Shown here piece after piece: positions 1-13,601 of a stretch of 64,000 nucleotides of DNA. The notes below the pieces were generated by a model that had not been told where the DNA came from, searched no databases, and saw only the letters and a program-made list of their open reading frames with translations. A program made the translations under genes and the position numbers. The DNA comes from Steromphala cineraria (lineage: Eukaryota > Mollusca > Gastropoda > Trochida > Trochidae). The stretch lies in contig OU744721.1 in the NCBI GenBank assembly GCA_916613615.1, forward strand, positions 70,313,060 to 70,377,059. Reading direction: 5' to 3'. Every line of letters begins with the position of its first letter. The first letter of the stretch is position 1.

Positions 1-2800
1 GACAAGATAGCTCTTATTGGAAATTGTGAACATCAATTGCTTATAGTATTCACACGTTTGAAATAGCAAACAGCAAGACAAGTGCCTTTAATTGTTCGTG
101 TTTTCTTAATTCATGGGGAAAAATTGCACAATAGAGCTTTTATGTTTTTTTGTTTCCGTGGTATGTTTGTCATTGAAAGTTGGGTTTTTGAAAACATCAA
201 CTGTTTCCCAATTGTTTTATTTTTCTTCCACCTTGACATGTAAAGGTAGGGACGTAGCGTACGACATGAGTTCAAAAGTTTTTTTGATTTTCATCACCTT
301 TCTTTGACAGAAAACAGTTCAATGGAGAGGAAATGTCATTTTCAATTTCACCACCTCGTCTGTTTTGAAATAAAAATGGTAACATGGATATTTCGGAACA
401 GTGGTATCTGTAATATGTCATGTTGAATAATTGGTTCGACATTTGAACATGTGTAGGAACAAATGTATTTGTGTGACAAATTAATATATTTATGCATATG
501 CATGTCATTTACGAAAGTACTCAATGCATAGATTTGAATTCGTTTTGTAAAAATGTTTTATTTGTGATTGCAAAATCTACGATAGTATTTATCATTTTAC
601 TACGTCGTCTAAAGCCCTTGTGTGATTCTAACCCATACTCAAGGGTCAAACAAGGCAGCCTAATATGACCATTACACAAGCTAACCAAATCCCCCAATAT
701 AATGTATGAGTGGTTAAAGTTTTCTCTGGTTTAGAGAAAAGACATACGCGCCTGTTGTATGTCAATCCTTAGACATTGTAGTTAATCTGCTTGAGTACTC
801 TCACCACCTCTCAGTGTTAACACATTTGAAAATAATGACAATAGTTCAAGTTCTTTATTATTATTATTTTATTTATTATTTTCTTAACAGTGACACAAAA
901 TGCCAGCATTTTCTAAAAATATAAGGATGTTTGCTTCACAATATTTTGAGGTTTCATTTGATTTTTAGTTAATCAACACCTTATTGTACCTTATTAACCG
1001 TCAACTGAAGGCCACCTCACCCTTATCTTTATTGTTCAAGCTTTTCACACATTAAGATGCAGCGTAGATTAAAAACAATGTTATCGTTAATTTTCTGGCC
1101 TATATTATCAAACAAAGAATTGATGTTAAATACTGATGTTGTATAACACAAATTTCCAATAATTACAATTGAGATCCCTAAACTCCTACAGACACAATAG
1201 ACTACTTGTTCATTTAATTAACTACATGCTTTCTTTAATTACTTGTTTCCTACTTTTTTCCTTTAACTTCTGCTGTAGGAGGTGCAAATTTACCTCACAA
1301 GGTTCTTTACATCTGCTTCTCTTTTTTAATTCAGACATTTCACAAATCGGTTACACCTATTTAGAGGCATTGCAATGTAGCAAATGATTGCACGTATTCA
1401 ATTTTAATGTCAATTGTCTTTGTATTTTATGAACATGTGTAACATCCAAAAAGAAAGGCCTAGGACACATGTCTAGAGCTTGTAGAACTCTGTTGTCAAC
1501 AGGTGTCTGTACAATAACAGGACTGTAATGTTGACCTGAGGCAGGTGTTCCGAGTTTTGTTAACAAGTTATTAGGCTACACAGATATCAATATATATATA
1601 GTTTCTTTCATATTAGGTAAATCTACACAATCAGTATGTCTTAGTTTACATTTTGAATACAAAGTTATATTTTTTGACTGCAGGATTAATTCAAGCTGGT
1701 CTTGTAAGAAACTCTAATGATGAACTTAACAACACCTGCTTTATATAATGTTCATAAGCTTCATCTATCACTCATATGTTATGTATACTGCAGTGTGATT
1801 TCCATTTTTGAATTAAGATATAGAATACAAAGTTGCGTTTTGTCAACCAGTTTCATTCCCATTACAATTGTACTTCCCATAGAACTATTACAACTATCAC
1901 ACAGAAGTTTTCCTGATTTTTATTGTCTATATGTCAATATGTTTGTCACTAAATACTGTTTCAAATAATTATACTTTCCAATTACTGTTGTAAAAACTAT
2001 AAGTATTTTTGAATATATGAAATCTGACAAAGAAGCATTTATATCAGCTTTATGTTAATCAGTAACCAACATGTACATGTATGCATTCATATAATTTTTT
2101 AAAAAAGCTTATTTGAATAATAATGTTGTTCAAGTTGTTTTGAAGTTAAAATAAACATGTAATATATTGAAACAGTTCAACTCAAATACTGAACATCAAA
2201 CTATGGTTGACTAAGTAAGCATAGCTTATTAACCAAATCTTACAAACCATCATTTTAGTAACCACATGATGGCATATGCTACATTTCTTGTAATTCTTTT
2301 TTGTGTTAAGTGAAGTCTGTTAGTTCAGACATGTAGAAAACACAAAGCAATAGTGTATATAAAATAACAACAAAAAACCAAACAAAGGAGTCCGTTAGGT
2401 ATGGTCCACATAATTTGTTGAACTCCACTTTCAAGGGTACTTAACTTCTAGTGCGGATGATAGTGATTTACTTCAAAATCTAAGAAACCAAAATTCCTTT
2501 GCATACATGCTGTGTCATTTGTATACTAACTATTATGCGAGTGAACATTTTCATAATTAAAAAAAGATTAAGATTTTTTATATGGTTTAAATCTCGAGTC
2601 GCAGTCACACTGCTTCTTAAGGCAATATGTCACTGCTAACCTAGGATGGAAAGAATAATACAACCCCAATCAGGTCAGATGTTAAATACTTCAGTTCCTT
2701 CAGATAACAGCCAATTAAGAAAGTTACGGTCAGTAAAACAGATGTGGGTCACTTGTAAACTGCTCCTTGTAATTGATTGTATTACTTAAACAATCTTTAC
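1..2800 (+). repeat. Left tandem-duplication unit L1 (paralog of 10.1-14.66 kb)
   Basis: Seen: the opening bases (cttattggaaattgtgaa, then tgaaatagca...caagacaagtgcct) recur near 10110-10180. Bases 1470-1580, including gttgtcaacaggtgtctg and aacaagttattaggctacac, recur at 12045-12150. Bases 2640-2760 (aacagccaat...cggtca...gggtcacttg) recur at 14470-14640 in the same order and orientation. The two copies differ by many substitutions and indels, so the duplication is old. No convincing protein-coding exon is seen in this stretch; the short open frames within it (60-83 codons) are not preserved in the paralog. An A/T-rich microsatellite-like patch (ttattattat type) lies at about 855-885. Confidence 0.75.
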
Positions 2801-2869
2801 CTATTTATACATATTTCTAAGATGCCTAGCGGTTAGAACAATCGAGAAAAAAAGTACTTTTTCAGACAA

Positions 2870-3470
2870 TAAAGGTATAGTTTTTATATGACGTAACAAT
2901 TGAATGATGCAATCCGCTCTTTCCAGCTGCCCCCTCGTAAACACGCGTGTCCATAGTAACCTTTGGTCTCGATTCTATCAATCAACATTGCGCATCCCTA
3001 TCAACCAAACTTTCCGAAGCCGGGGTTGGGGCCCTTGGTATCATGTCCGTCACTGGTCACAGATGTAATCAGTCGTTGAAAAACCCCTCTATCTTACAGA
3101 GGAACAACGCTGCGACCAATGCTCTGCCTCCGACATGCTTGTCGAGTGACCACGTTGACATTCCACGTAAGGTCACGGCGCCCCGTAGCATTTGTGACGT
3201 TGACACACGTCAACCGTCTCTGCCAAGCAACGTGCCATATAGCCCAACCAATACAGTTTGTACTCCTGTTCATGATGTAAACAGGCAGCTAATATTAGCG
3301 GTGGTACCATTAACTTCAACTTTTATGACAACAGCCAAAAAAGAATGATAGATCTCGATCTACCACACTTCCAGACGAACAATACCCAGAATTCTTTGTG
3401 GAATGTCAATCACGTGATAAGCCTTATATGGGCAGTGTGGCCCGCACTGCATGATCGCACAACTTGACTG
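2870..3470. promoter_or_regulatory. CpG-rich island, possible promoter region
   Basis: This stretch stands out from the AT-rich, CpG-poor background: CpG is frequent from about 2930 to 3440. It contains CCAAT-type sequence (caaccaat near 3245), a TGACGTAA near 2888, a tcacgtgat E-box-like site near 3410, and a sequence near 3385-3402 resembling the ZNF143/SBF motif family (acccagaattc). A 133-codon frame opening at a GTG (2947-3348) has no ATG start and no recognisable domain, and its composition reads like CpG-rich non-coding DNA. Promoter is an inference. Direction and target gene are unknown; an alternative is a relic of a G+C-rich mobile element. Confidence 0.3.
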
Positions 3471-3772
3471 TTCAAAAGTAACGTTTTATGAAACATGAGG
3501 TGTCTGATATTTTTGTTTTGTTTGAGCAATGAACAAATAATAAGAGAATAACATTTTAAACTTTATTAATGAGAAAATAAAACTGCTACATTTACATAAT
3601 CAACTGTTTCACCAATAAACAATATTTTGAAATAGGGGGTGAGTTCTAAACATGGAATAGCCAGCAGTTAGCCCTGTTCATGGATATATAATCTAAGTTA
3701 TTTTAACAATATTTTAAGTTGAAATTATAAGAATGTTTATACTTCCCTGCAAAAAAGTTTGGTATCTTAGAA

Positions 3773-3978
3773 AAGAAATAAAGTTCGCTCTTCCCCAATG
3801 TGTTTTGTAATAAAGTATAGTTCTGCCCTGAACTATTACAAAGTTAAAGCAGTTTTGCCCTGAACTATTACAAAGTTAAACCACTCGGACTACCGTCCTC
3901 GTGCTTTAACTATAATAGTACAGGGCAAAACTATACTTTATTACGAAACACATTGGGGTAGAGCGAACTTTATTTCTT
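3773..3978. repeat. Long hairpin (inverted repeat) with G+C-rich apex
   Basis: The left arm begins aagaaataaagttcgctc and the right arm ends gagcgaactttatttctt. The arms pair over about 90 bp, including accccaatgtg and actatactttatta. The apex is ctcggactaccgtcctcg. The left arm is longer because a block of about 26 bp (ctgccctgaactattac and following bases) occurs twice in direct tandem (about 3823-3848 and 3855-3880), while the right arm has one complement. This is the same architecture as the hairpins at 13.6, 24.1, 45.3, 52.8 and 53.4 kb, with unrelated arm sequence. Confidence 0.85.
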
Positions 3979-4540
3979 AAATAGTAGATCACACAAACGT
4001 GTTTGATTTGATTGAATTATCTTCAATTAAGGTTTGAAGTCCTTTCTATAAAGCAGACGGTTGGCTTAATAGTGGGTTTTCTGCATGGGAAAGATGGCAA
4101 AATAGCCAGTTTTCCGGGGGAAAGACAGTAATGCAGACAGTTTCCGGGGGGGAAAGACGGCTAAAAAGCCATTTTGAAAATATTTTCTCTACACTATGTC
4201 AAAGGTGAAGGTCAAAGCAAGGTCAGGAGTTTTAAAAGGTTTTGCGAATGTGTCTCATGTTCACTACTGATTAGATTTACATAATTGTCATACACAATGA
4301 AAAGTGATCATTTATCGTGTGACCATGAATTTCACAGAGAATTGTTTAGCTTGTTTTTTTTATTCAAGACAAAGTTCACATGTCTTGAAATCGGTAAATT
4401 TATAACTTTCCAACCCAACTTGAAATGTGACATCATGGTTGCTTCGTCGTTTCCTTGTCAAATAAACACTAATCTAGTTTCAATCCATTTCAATTTTCGT
4501 TAAAAAACTACTTTATTAGTCTTCGGTAGTCTGGTGAGAG
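3979..4540. other. Non-coding stretch, no gene seen
   Basis: Only a short imperfect repetition is visible at about 4085-4165 (two copies of tttccggggg followed by aaagac). No exon, RNA gene or TIR was found. Confidence 0.5.
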
Positions 4541-4544
4541 AAAT

Positions 4545-4725
4545 AAGGCCAAGATGGAATATGGACCTTTTCTGGAGGTGTGAGGTGTATGGGGTTTATC
4601 GCCGCTTTCAAGAGTATTTCACTTATATCGCGGCTGCAAGTATTATTGCAGGGAGAAAGCCCGCAACACTATTGTGGCTATGCATTGTGGTGAAACCTGC
4701 GAGCATCGGCTGGAAAAAAACTTTT
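4545..4725 (-). mobile_element. Probable tRNA-derived SINE relic (3' body)
   Basis: On the minus strand the sequence reads gccgcgatataagtgaaa, then tactcttgaaagcggcg and ataaaccc. This resembles a tail module seen repeatedly in molluscan short interspersed repeats (recalled from experience, not searched). It is more G+C-rich than its surroundings and carries several CpGs. A good A/B-box tRNA head is not visible further upstream on that strand, so the copy may be truncated. The plus-strand open frame across it (64 codons, GTG start) is not considered a gene. Confidence 0.4.
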
Positions 4726-5212
4726 TAAATTTGTCAATCTGATCCTAATAAATATATGCTCTTCGTTGACACCTTTAACAATCCAATAACATAAAGTTTG
4801 TATAATCCTATATCACCGTGCATAAAACAATATCGAATTTGGAAACAGAAATTCCTTATGATGCACTGAAATGCGTTTTCTTTCTAAAATGCTTGATACA
4901 ATTGCTGCTAAAATCACACCTGCCTCTAATTATTAAGTTAAGGCATTTAACGTAGCTTGGTTGTACCAATTCAACACCTAAAATGATAACAGATAACTAA
5001 CTTCTATTTTATTGATATATCTATTTGGTCAGATGTAGAGATTTGAACATTTTAACTCAATGTTATACATGATAATGCCTTCATACAAATATCTATTTCC
5101 ATATTTTTGCGATTAGAAAAAATGAACTCCTTTGTCCCTCTAGCCCAGTTTTAGAATAAAAGGAAGCTAAATACGTCTATATAAATATATAAATGAGTGT
5201 TTGTTTTCCTAG

Positions 5213-5258
5213 ATCATCTAACAAACACTCGACTGATGTTATTCCTGGCGTTGAACAG
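5213..5258 (+). other. Candidate 46-nt internal exon
   Basis: A polypyrimidine tract and acceptor (ttgttttcctag) precede 5213, and a textbook donor follows (gaacag|gtaagtaatg). The frame beginning one base in is open and hydrophilic (SSNKHSTDVIPGVEQ) and ends in phase 0. Other candidate pieces downstream on the same strand that could be joined in phase 0 are 7082-7159 and 9870-9932. I do not recognise a family. Splice-like strings occur by chance in 5 kb of AT-rich DNA, so this is only a lead. Confidence 0.25.
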
Positions 5259-8200
5259 GTAAGTAATGATGAGTGATACACCTGCTGAGCCAGGGGAAAT
5301 GTTGATTTAAGTAAGTTTTTGTTTATTTAGAGAAGTGACAGGCTCGTGTTCACCAAAGGGGTAAGATAGGTAACCATAGAGTATTGGGTTGTAGGTCATA
5401 CAATAACAAACATAATGTACGCATATGCAGGCTTACGATGGAAACAGTATCTGTATTTCTTCACACATGTATGGAGGTGAGATGTATTCGATAAAAAGGG
5501 GATATTTTAAATGAAACAACAATATAAGCCGATTTCATCTAATGATCAAATGAGAGGAAATCAAAGTCCCAAATTCTGCAAATCTGTAACTTAAATGCAC
5601 ACTATAACTATATGATTTCCATTTGTATTTGCATGTTTTCTTGTCAAATCATAGTTTTTTAATTTGAAACTTAAATTCTTCATTAAAGCATTTTTGTACT
5701 AAACTCAAAGTGTTCCGTGAATGGTTGGTTTCATCTATTTGTTACAGGACGTTTATCTTTTGTTTACATTTCTAAGAGGAGGCAAGGAGATCCTATTGTC
5801 CTTTATTTCTCACTGACAACTTAAGACGTTTTAAAAGTCATAATCTTTTTTTTGTCAATTACATTTGCTAAAACATTTTGAGTTAAAGTTTTGTCTAGAC
5901 AAAAGACATTAACACTTTAATATTATCTGTAAATAACAAACATTTGAAACCAATATTAAATGGTACAAACATTTTTTACAAACGTTTTCACTTGTATCAT
6001 ATAAATTAAGAAATAACTATTTTCGTATGTATGTTTTACCATTACTATTATACCAAAATGAACCAAGCAAGGTAATTTCTGTATAAGTCACTTGACAATA
6101 AAATGAATATGTCGACAGCCGCCATTACTGCGTTTCAAACATGTGAATAAACAATAGAGCAGCAATGAAGCCGATCTCAAGCAGGTTCGCAGGTGACTAC
6201 TGCAAACATGTTATCAAACAGAAACAGGTAGGGATACGGAAGACAAGAGTAATTCTATGGATGTACAACTTTTTTATTTGACAATAGCAACGTGTCAGTA
6301 TAGATCCTTACATCGTTTTTAAGCATATGTATCGATAATCTTTCTGATATACTACCGTTTGCTAAGGTTTTTCATTGTTACAATTTGAACGTGTATTATG
6401 ATTAACACCAACATGTTTTATCCTAAAAGTAATTTCCATAAGCAAATGGCACTGTGTAATGCAAAGCAATGAAAGACATTGTAATTTTATAAAAACAAAC
6501 TAATTTTGAAAGTTTTCTTTTGTTATCATGTAAAGCATGATTACATGCTTGTTCATCAAGTAGGTACATGTACATTTCAATCCCAATTGACATGCAATTA
6601 ACAAACATTCGACAATTCGATTTCCGAAGAGACATAGTGATTCTATTCTATGAATGGTCTGGATTATAGTGCCATCAAAACTATATACAGAGAGTGCCTG
6701 TTAGCCATTGGATAATAAATGATTGACCAGAACTGCATAGAATAGGAGAAGATGCAAGCTAATGACCATTATATTTGTCAATTATGTATACTTTGTTTCA
6801 ACTCATGAAAACGTATATACATGTACCATTTAGATGATTCAAACCACTATTAAGTAGTAAAATTCTCTTAAAATCAATCTCATTCGTGAAAATGCCTCAA
6901 TGAAGGGATTATTTTACCCTATTTTCTAATTTTATATTAACAGATTCATCATTTTATTTTAAGCAATACCAACAAATACAATGTCAGCAATTAGTATCTT
7001 GACTGATATTGCATATGTAATATTGTTGATGATTCCCTGATCTGCAAAATGTTACACTCTTCTTCCCAAAATGTCTATCAGGTCTGCAATATGGCATATA
7101 TATGTCTCACAACAAGAATATATCTGTACAACACGGATCAAATGCATCGATGGAACGAGGTACTGTATGAAGTGGTTTATATTTTAGAAGATGAATGTTA
7201 GATATGAATGAATGTAACAGTATTTAGAATTGTCTCATGTAAATTTATTGAGACTGAATTATAAAGGAATTTAAGAAACATGCTATAATCCTATATATGT
7301 TAACTATGTTATTATATTTAATGTTTTGATAGATGCCTTTTTACACTTCATATTTTTCGACATCTTAAGGCTCACGATTTATGTCATGATTATCAACATT
7401 TACAAAACTTTGCTTTTCTCTCATTTATCATAGACGGCTTACTGGATATGGCAATTTTAGTTTGTTTACTCTACACATCGCAGTTATTTACTTTGCGATG
7501 ATAGAAACGAGTTTTACTATCTTGCTTGAACGCATTTGGCACCAACAACATGCATTACAAAGTTGACAGTTTTAACTTAATTCAATAAATTTGAAACCAT
7601 TTTTTCAAATAATAGAATTTGAAATTGTTTCTCTATAATATTGTTAACTCTAATTCAACCAAGCTTTTTTACATATCTATGCAGATATTGTTGTCAATGA
7701 TGTTCAGATAATAGGTTTAATTAATTGTTAGAAGTTAGTGTTTGAATGTATTTAACTAAGGCTTCCAAATTTTCTTTGAAAACTAAAACTGAAACTTAAA
7801 TTTATATAATGGATTCATTCTTCTCAGTTTCATGAGGTTAGCGTGTCACCTTTATGTAAGATCAAATACAGAGTGCAATGTTTATGGCATAAGATCAATT
7901 ACAACGGTTGTACTGGCATCCCACACTCATTGATTAAATCCAGGCAACAATGTGACCTCTTTATGTGAATGGATACCAATCTGACATTTTGTTGAATGAC
8001 ACGCTGCAACACGTGTTTGCTGATGATGAAAACAAGCTTGTTAACGAAACCAGTATTTACTGTCTGCGAAAGAACCTTTGCACATGAAGTGATGAATGAA
8101 GTACTTTATTACAGACAGGGAACATCAACAGAAATAGCTTTTTATTAGCAACCTCTTATATCTATGAGTCATATTTACATAAGATAGTTAATCTTGGATA

Positions 8201-10090
8201 TGCAGAAACTGATAAAAATGTTAAGTTGTAAAACGTTTGTGATTGGGTTGAACTGAACTCAAACCCTTATGGCAAGCTGGCTGCATATCGTTCAGTTAAG
8301 ATAATAAAGTATCAGTAAGCACTCCTATGGTTTACCAAACTGTAAAGATAAATGGTAAAAAAGTATAATTACATTATATTAAAACTATAAGACAACCATT
8401 TGAAATCAAACTAAATGTGTACTTGTTGAATTGATGTCTGGACATAAGTTAAGAAAACCTCTAGCTTTAGGTAATAGTTCTGACTAGCATTAAGAACACG
8501 TTTCGGAATGTTTTCTGTAATTCGTTCATTATCTGAAAGTTTAAAATGGAACAATTAATTCAAATAAGGTTTCACTATTTTTGTCATATTTGACATTTAG
8601 TTTCTAAACATGTTTATTTTAAGCAACTTATTTGGTTGCTTGCTTTTTTCCTCATAAAAATTAATGTCTTCAATGTTTAAAATGAAAACAAAGGTACATG
8701 CAAATATGGTGATTATGCTTCCCGTTGATATTTCTTTGTAACATTGATATAAATGCCATAGATAGTTTAGCATACAAGGGCATCAACTATTTCCCAGTCG
8801 TCGTCTCTTCTTATATCTTGAAATGAACAGGCACATTGTGGTGAAATAATTTACAAGAGTTTGTGATTTCAAATATCTCTACTTTTTTCTTTTGGATGTT
8901 TGAATGTTTCATTTTTCCATTTTACCACATCATATTAATTTCAAAATATGGCACATTTCATTGAAGCATTAATTGATTTTTGTTCATGCTAACTTACAGT
9001 GTATGTGAATAATCATTGATGGATTTGATGAGTGTAAGGTAATTGTTGAAATGTTTATGCGAATGAGAGGGGGTTGGTTTGAAGTGATTTTGTAATATTC
9101 TGTTTTTGGCAAAGAAGTATGTTATATTAACTCCTACTTTTTCGTCATAAAGTTCAGATTTTGGATTGCTAAAGTGAGATTAAATTACTTGTATGAGTCT
9201 TGAACTCTTTGAACAAGAAAGAGTTAGTTTACCCTTAATAGCTCCAGAGTAAAGCTTATTTCGCACATCAGGGTCAAATGTGCTGCTAGCAAGGTATGCT
9301 ATATCATTTTGAATTTCAGTTGACATTCACAGCCGAGAGGTTAAGTATTATACATTCTAATTACGTAACAAGTAGGAGACACTACAGCCTTTTCTAAGCC
9401 GAAATTAATTTATCATACAAATTTGTCCCACAATTTGTTTATAAGTGAGACAAGCTTTAATGTGAGTGGCACTTGCTTGTGGGTTGTGTGTACCGTTTTA
9501 TCTGATATATAGGCGTTTATGCTTTGAACAGTTTTGTTTTCCACATTTCCCTTAATTATTGATAGTGTTTGCAACATTATGTTTGTATGATGCATATTTT
9601 CCTCTGCATTAATATTTTGTAAACATTAATATGCCAGTTTATGTCCAGATGTTTTTGATTAGAAACATTTGAAAAAATTTGAAGGCCATATTTTTTGTCG
9701 TGAATATGTTTATAAACGATATCATCTTATCTTTATAGATGTTTCACATCTTGTCCTCTTTTCTTTCGACCATAGATTGGGGTTCAAGCAATGACTGCTT
9801 ACTTTTGCTGATGCATTTTCAATTTATGTATGATGTATCCTTAAACGATAATTAATCATATATAACTAGTTGAAGCACAAGAAAGGTGATGTACCAACAA
9901 TTTCTGAGAAAAGTGTGACTTCAAGGAGATGAACAGCAAAGGGGTACATCAGGTACATTATATTACCAAAACTAACCGCAATATTTCACAATATGTTCAG
10001 TTTCGGTAGTGGATCCAAAAGATCACTTTCATGAATTATCTGAATTCCATTTCAAATTTCATCATATAATACATTCTCGTTAACAGTTTA
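5259..10090 (+). other. Long non-coding stretch with weak exon candidates
   Basis: No gene can be called with confidence. Weak candidates on the plus strand are 6195-6229 (cgcag| ... aaacag|gtaggg), 7082-7159 (tctatcag| ... aacgag|gtactg, 78 nt, open in all three frames) and 9870-9932 (aactag| then a frame ending KSVTSRR and a TGA). If 5213-5258, 7082-7159 and 9870-9932 are joined, all junctions fall in phase 0 and the product would end at the TGA at 9930. No conserved domain is visible and expression is unknown. The rest is AT-rich sequence without recognisable repeats. Confidence 0.2.
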
Positions 10091-10799
10091 GTTATTTGGA
10101 CAATAAAGTTCTTATTGGAAATTGTGAATATTGTTATTGTTCACTCGTTTGAAATAGCAGAGATCAAGACAAGTGCCTACAATTCTTCAGTTTCTTCTTT
10201 CACGAGACAAAAGTTATATAATAATATTAATATTTCCCAGTTGTCATATTTTTCTTCCATTTTGACATGAACAGAGACTTGGCGTAAATCATGAGTTTAA
10301 GTGTGTTGATCTTCATTAACCCGACATCTTAATGTGACACAAAACATTACAATGAAGTTAACGTGTCATTTTGAATTTCACCACCTCTTCTTTTTAAAAT
10401 AAACAATATAACATGGATTCTTCAGGAAATTGATGTGTCTAATATTGTATTGTTAATGTCAATGCCAACATCAGTAACTTAATTGATGCAATAATTTCAC
10501 TCTAATAAGATGTATATCAATTTATCTATTGGACATTTTTCAAAGCGAACTTTTTCCCCAATGGATGTTATGCAGGAACAAATTATATTTGTTTGACAAG
10601 TTGGTGATTTTTTGTTGTATGCCTGTTATTTACGAAATTGTTTGGAATGAAGGTATATGTAGTCATCACATATTTGGGATCACATTTCCGCAGTAGTCCA
10701 AATGGTCCTTTTGGGATTCAAACCCACAAACTGAGCTAACAGAGCCAAATGAGACCATAATGTCAGATTAACAACTCGCCCAATTAACAGTGTTCTTAA

Positions 10800-11138
10800 A
10801 GGGGCAGTAGCACGAATATAAAGTGATGTCAGGAAATGAAAATTAATGGTACAATGTAAAAAGACAATGTATTGAAACTAAATGGGGTAGTAATAATTCA
10901 AATACATAACGTAAAGTTTAGCCTTGCGATTCCCTTTTCTTACACGAAATGCATTAGAGGCGTTCACAATGGCCGCCAATAGATTTTTGTGAATCTTCAT
11001 ACTTTGTCTTCTGACTATGAATGATTGGCTTGTGTAATGAGATTTTTGACATTATCAAAATAATACATTTAGCATTAACTTACAATTATCAGTGAACAAT
11101 TTAAAATATAAAATTATAAAAAACGTGCTTCTGCCCCT
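10800..11138 (+). mobile_element. TTAA-flanked MITE, family A, copy 1
   Basis: Terminal inverted repeats are aggggcagtagcacg at the left and cgtgcttctgcccct at the right, preceded by TTAA (10796-10799) and followed by ttac (a mutated TTAA). The element is 339 bp with no open frame. Three further copies lie in the window (30494-30850, 51880-52235 and 59925-60278, the last inverted), sharing interior blocks such as gatgtcagga, caatggccgccaat and gattggcttgtgtaatgag. A TTAA target is characteristic of the piggyBac and Kolobok superfamilies. The AG...CT termini do not look like classic piggyBac CCC ends, so the superfamily is left open. In L1 the matching site appears uninterrupted (cagtgttaacac near 819). 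Confidence 0.85.
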
Positions 11139-13601
11139 TTACCACGTTGGAATGCTGTACTCGCAACTTATATGTCCCTCTCTAGACATTCATTTGTTGA
11201 GAACCTTCCTGACCAGTGATAAATATGTACACATTGGTCTGGATTGAGAACAATCTTAACTGCTTTCGATTCTCATTATCATTTGAGGAAGATATCTTAG
11301 ATGTGAAACATATAATCCATATCTCAATTACAAGAGACCTTTTTTAAAGCTAAGCTTAATCTACCTTTCTTAAATTTGTACTTACTATTATATAAGAATT
11401 GCATTCTTACTTCATATTCATCAATTTTGTGGGAAAAGATGCAGTGTATTTTAGGAACAACGTTTCATCTTTCATATTGGATTAAGGGATTAATAGACTA
11501 TCAATAATGTTTGATATTATCAAATGGACACTGCTCACAATATAGCGTACTCTATAATATAATTACAATGCTATTATTTTACCTTAAACTTCTTGCAATG
11601 CGCAATTCAAAATATCTGTTTGCTTAAGCTTTCGTTAATAAATTATTTACTGTTTTATTGAAAATTCGAAATAGATCGGTACCGATAACAAGGAACTTGA
11701 ATTCCAAGGTAGTTGTGATTGCCACGTGCTATAGTTGTGTTGTATGTTCTAAAACTGAATGGAAAATATTATTGTTAGTGTTGATATTCTTTTAGCATCA
11801 CTACTTCGAATCATATATCGGAGTAATTTCTAATTAAATGAATCTCGAATGGGATATTTCTGTTTAAGCATTTTTGTCATTAAATATTTTCCATTTCTGT
11901 AAATACAAATAAGTATCAAAAGATGACTGTTTAAATCTAGCAATTGGAATCAACCCGCTTTAAATTGTTTGCATTTAATGAACGTTTTCAACAGAATTAT
12001 CATCATTAAAAGGCCATTGATATATACCCAAGAATGAATACGTCTAGAGCTGGTTTAAATATGTTGTCAACAGGTGTCTGAACAATAACAGGACATTGAA
12101 GTTGACCTAATGCAGGTGTTCCGACTCCTGGCAACAAGTTATTAGGCTACACATATGTCGTTATTCATAGTTTCTTTCACACTTCTACAAATCAATAAGG
12201 CTTATTTTAGATTTTGAATACAAAGTAATATTTAACAGCAAGGTTCGTTCTTGCTGCTTTTGTAAGAAACTCTAATGATGAAGTAAAGAACACCTGCTGC
12301 ATTTAAAGCTCTAAGTGTTAGACAGACATATTTTAGAAGTGTACTCTAATTTGACTCTAAAATTACTGATATTTCCAAGATTAAAATAAGATATGAACTG
12401 CAGTGGTGCTTTTGTCCACCGCACATCATTATATTCTTGCTTAAACTACCAATGCAAATGTACATTCTATTGGAATTATCAAACTATCACACAAAGAAAA
12501 AAATACTTTTTACGATCTATTTGTTATGTACTTTACTATTTAGGTCGTTGATAAATATCTAAAAATCTGACGGTTTGCAATTTCTGTGGTAAATGATAAA
12601 TCTAAAGTCTTTTTAAACACGGGAAATCTGACACAGAAGCATTTATTTCAGTTTAAGGTTAGTGCAGCAATCAAACATGTACTCTGTCCATGTATATTCT
12701 CATAAAAAGCTCATTTGAAACGTTTGTCAAGTTGTTTGGAATAAAGAAAAAGTAAACATTTTATCTGTCAGTCCTTTGAGATAAAACACTATTTTTAACT
12801 GTCCCATTTTTCACCCATTTGACACCTAAAATCAGATATTGCATCGAATAAGGTTTCAAATCTTGACAGATGTACTTTTTTAAGTTTAAGGTTACATTTA
12901 AAGAGATCATAAAGTTTAAGATTTATGTAGAATCCCCGTTGGTTATAAATAAATCTTAATAGAATAATCATATTTATATCTTGCATTTGCACAAGATGTG
13001 TTTACATGGACTGGTAGTTTTGTGTCAGAAGATGTGTTTCTTGTGAGTTGATATTGCACATAATAATTGCCCTCATACAACCGTCTTAAAATTGGAAGAA
13101 TTTCTTAAAACCTTGGGTTCAGACTTTGTACTAACGGCTAAAGAAATTGCTTCTACTTACCAAAATTGACAAAAATTTTACGTTTATTTCTATGTTTTCA
13201 AAAATGCATAGTAATACAATCTCTGGTAGAAAGGAAAGTTTTCTTCTACACACGTCGTCAACTTGAATATGTTAGAGAAAGAAGTATGGCTTGTGGTATG
13301 ATAAACGCCAACAAGCTTTGTGATACGTGATGTGTTTTGTTATGACGTTGATGTTACATGTAGGGATGTATATATCGACGTTTGTGTAAAGTCTTACTGT
13401 ACTGAATCGTATATTTTATCATTTATTTAGTCATTTCTATTATATCAATATTCAATTTTGTTTGCAAAGATTAAAACCGTTTATGTCAATTACTGCATGT
13501 CTCTGTAAGGACAAAGCAAACATAACAAGTCTTACTAGCCTACTGATTTAACCAGCTGCACACATATGATATCTTTCTTGTAAACAGGTCGACACATAGA
13601 G

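Noticed and set aside
2947..3348. 133-codon plus-strand frame as a protein-coding gene
   Set aside because: Opens at GTG with no ATG upstream and no splice or domain evidence; CpG-rich composition lowers stop frequency. Kept as a possible promoter island.
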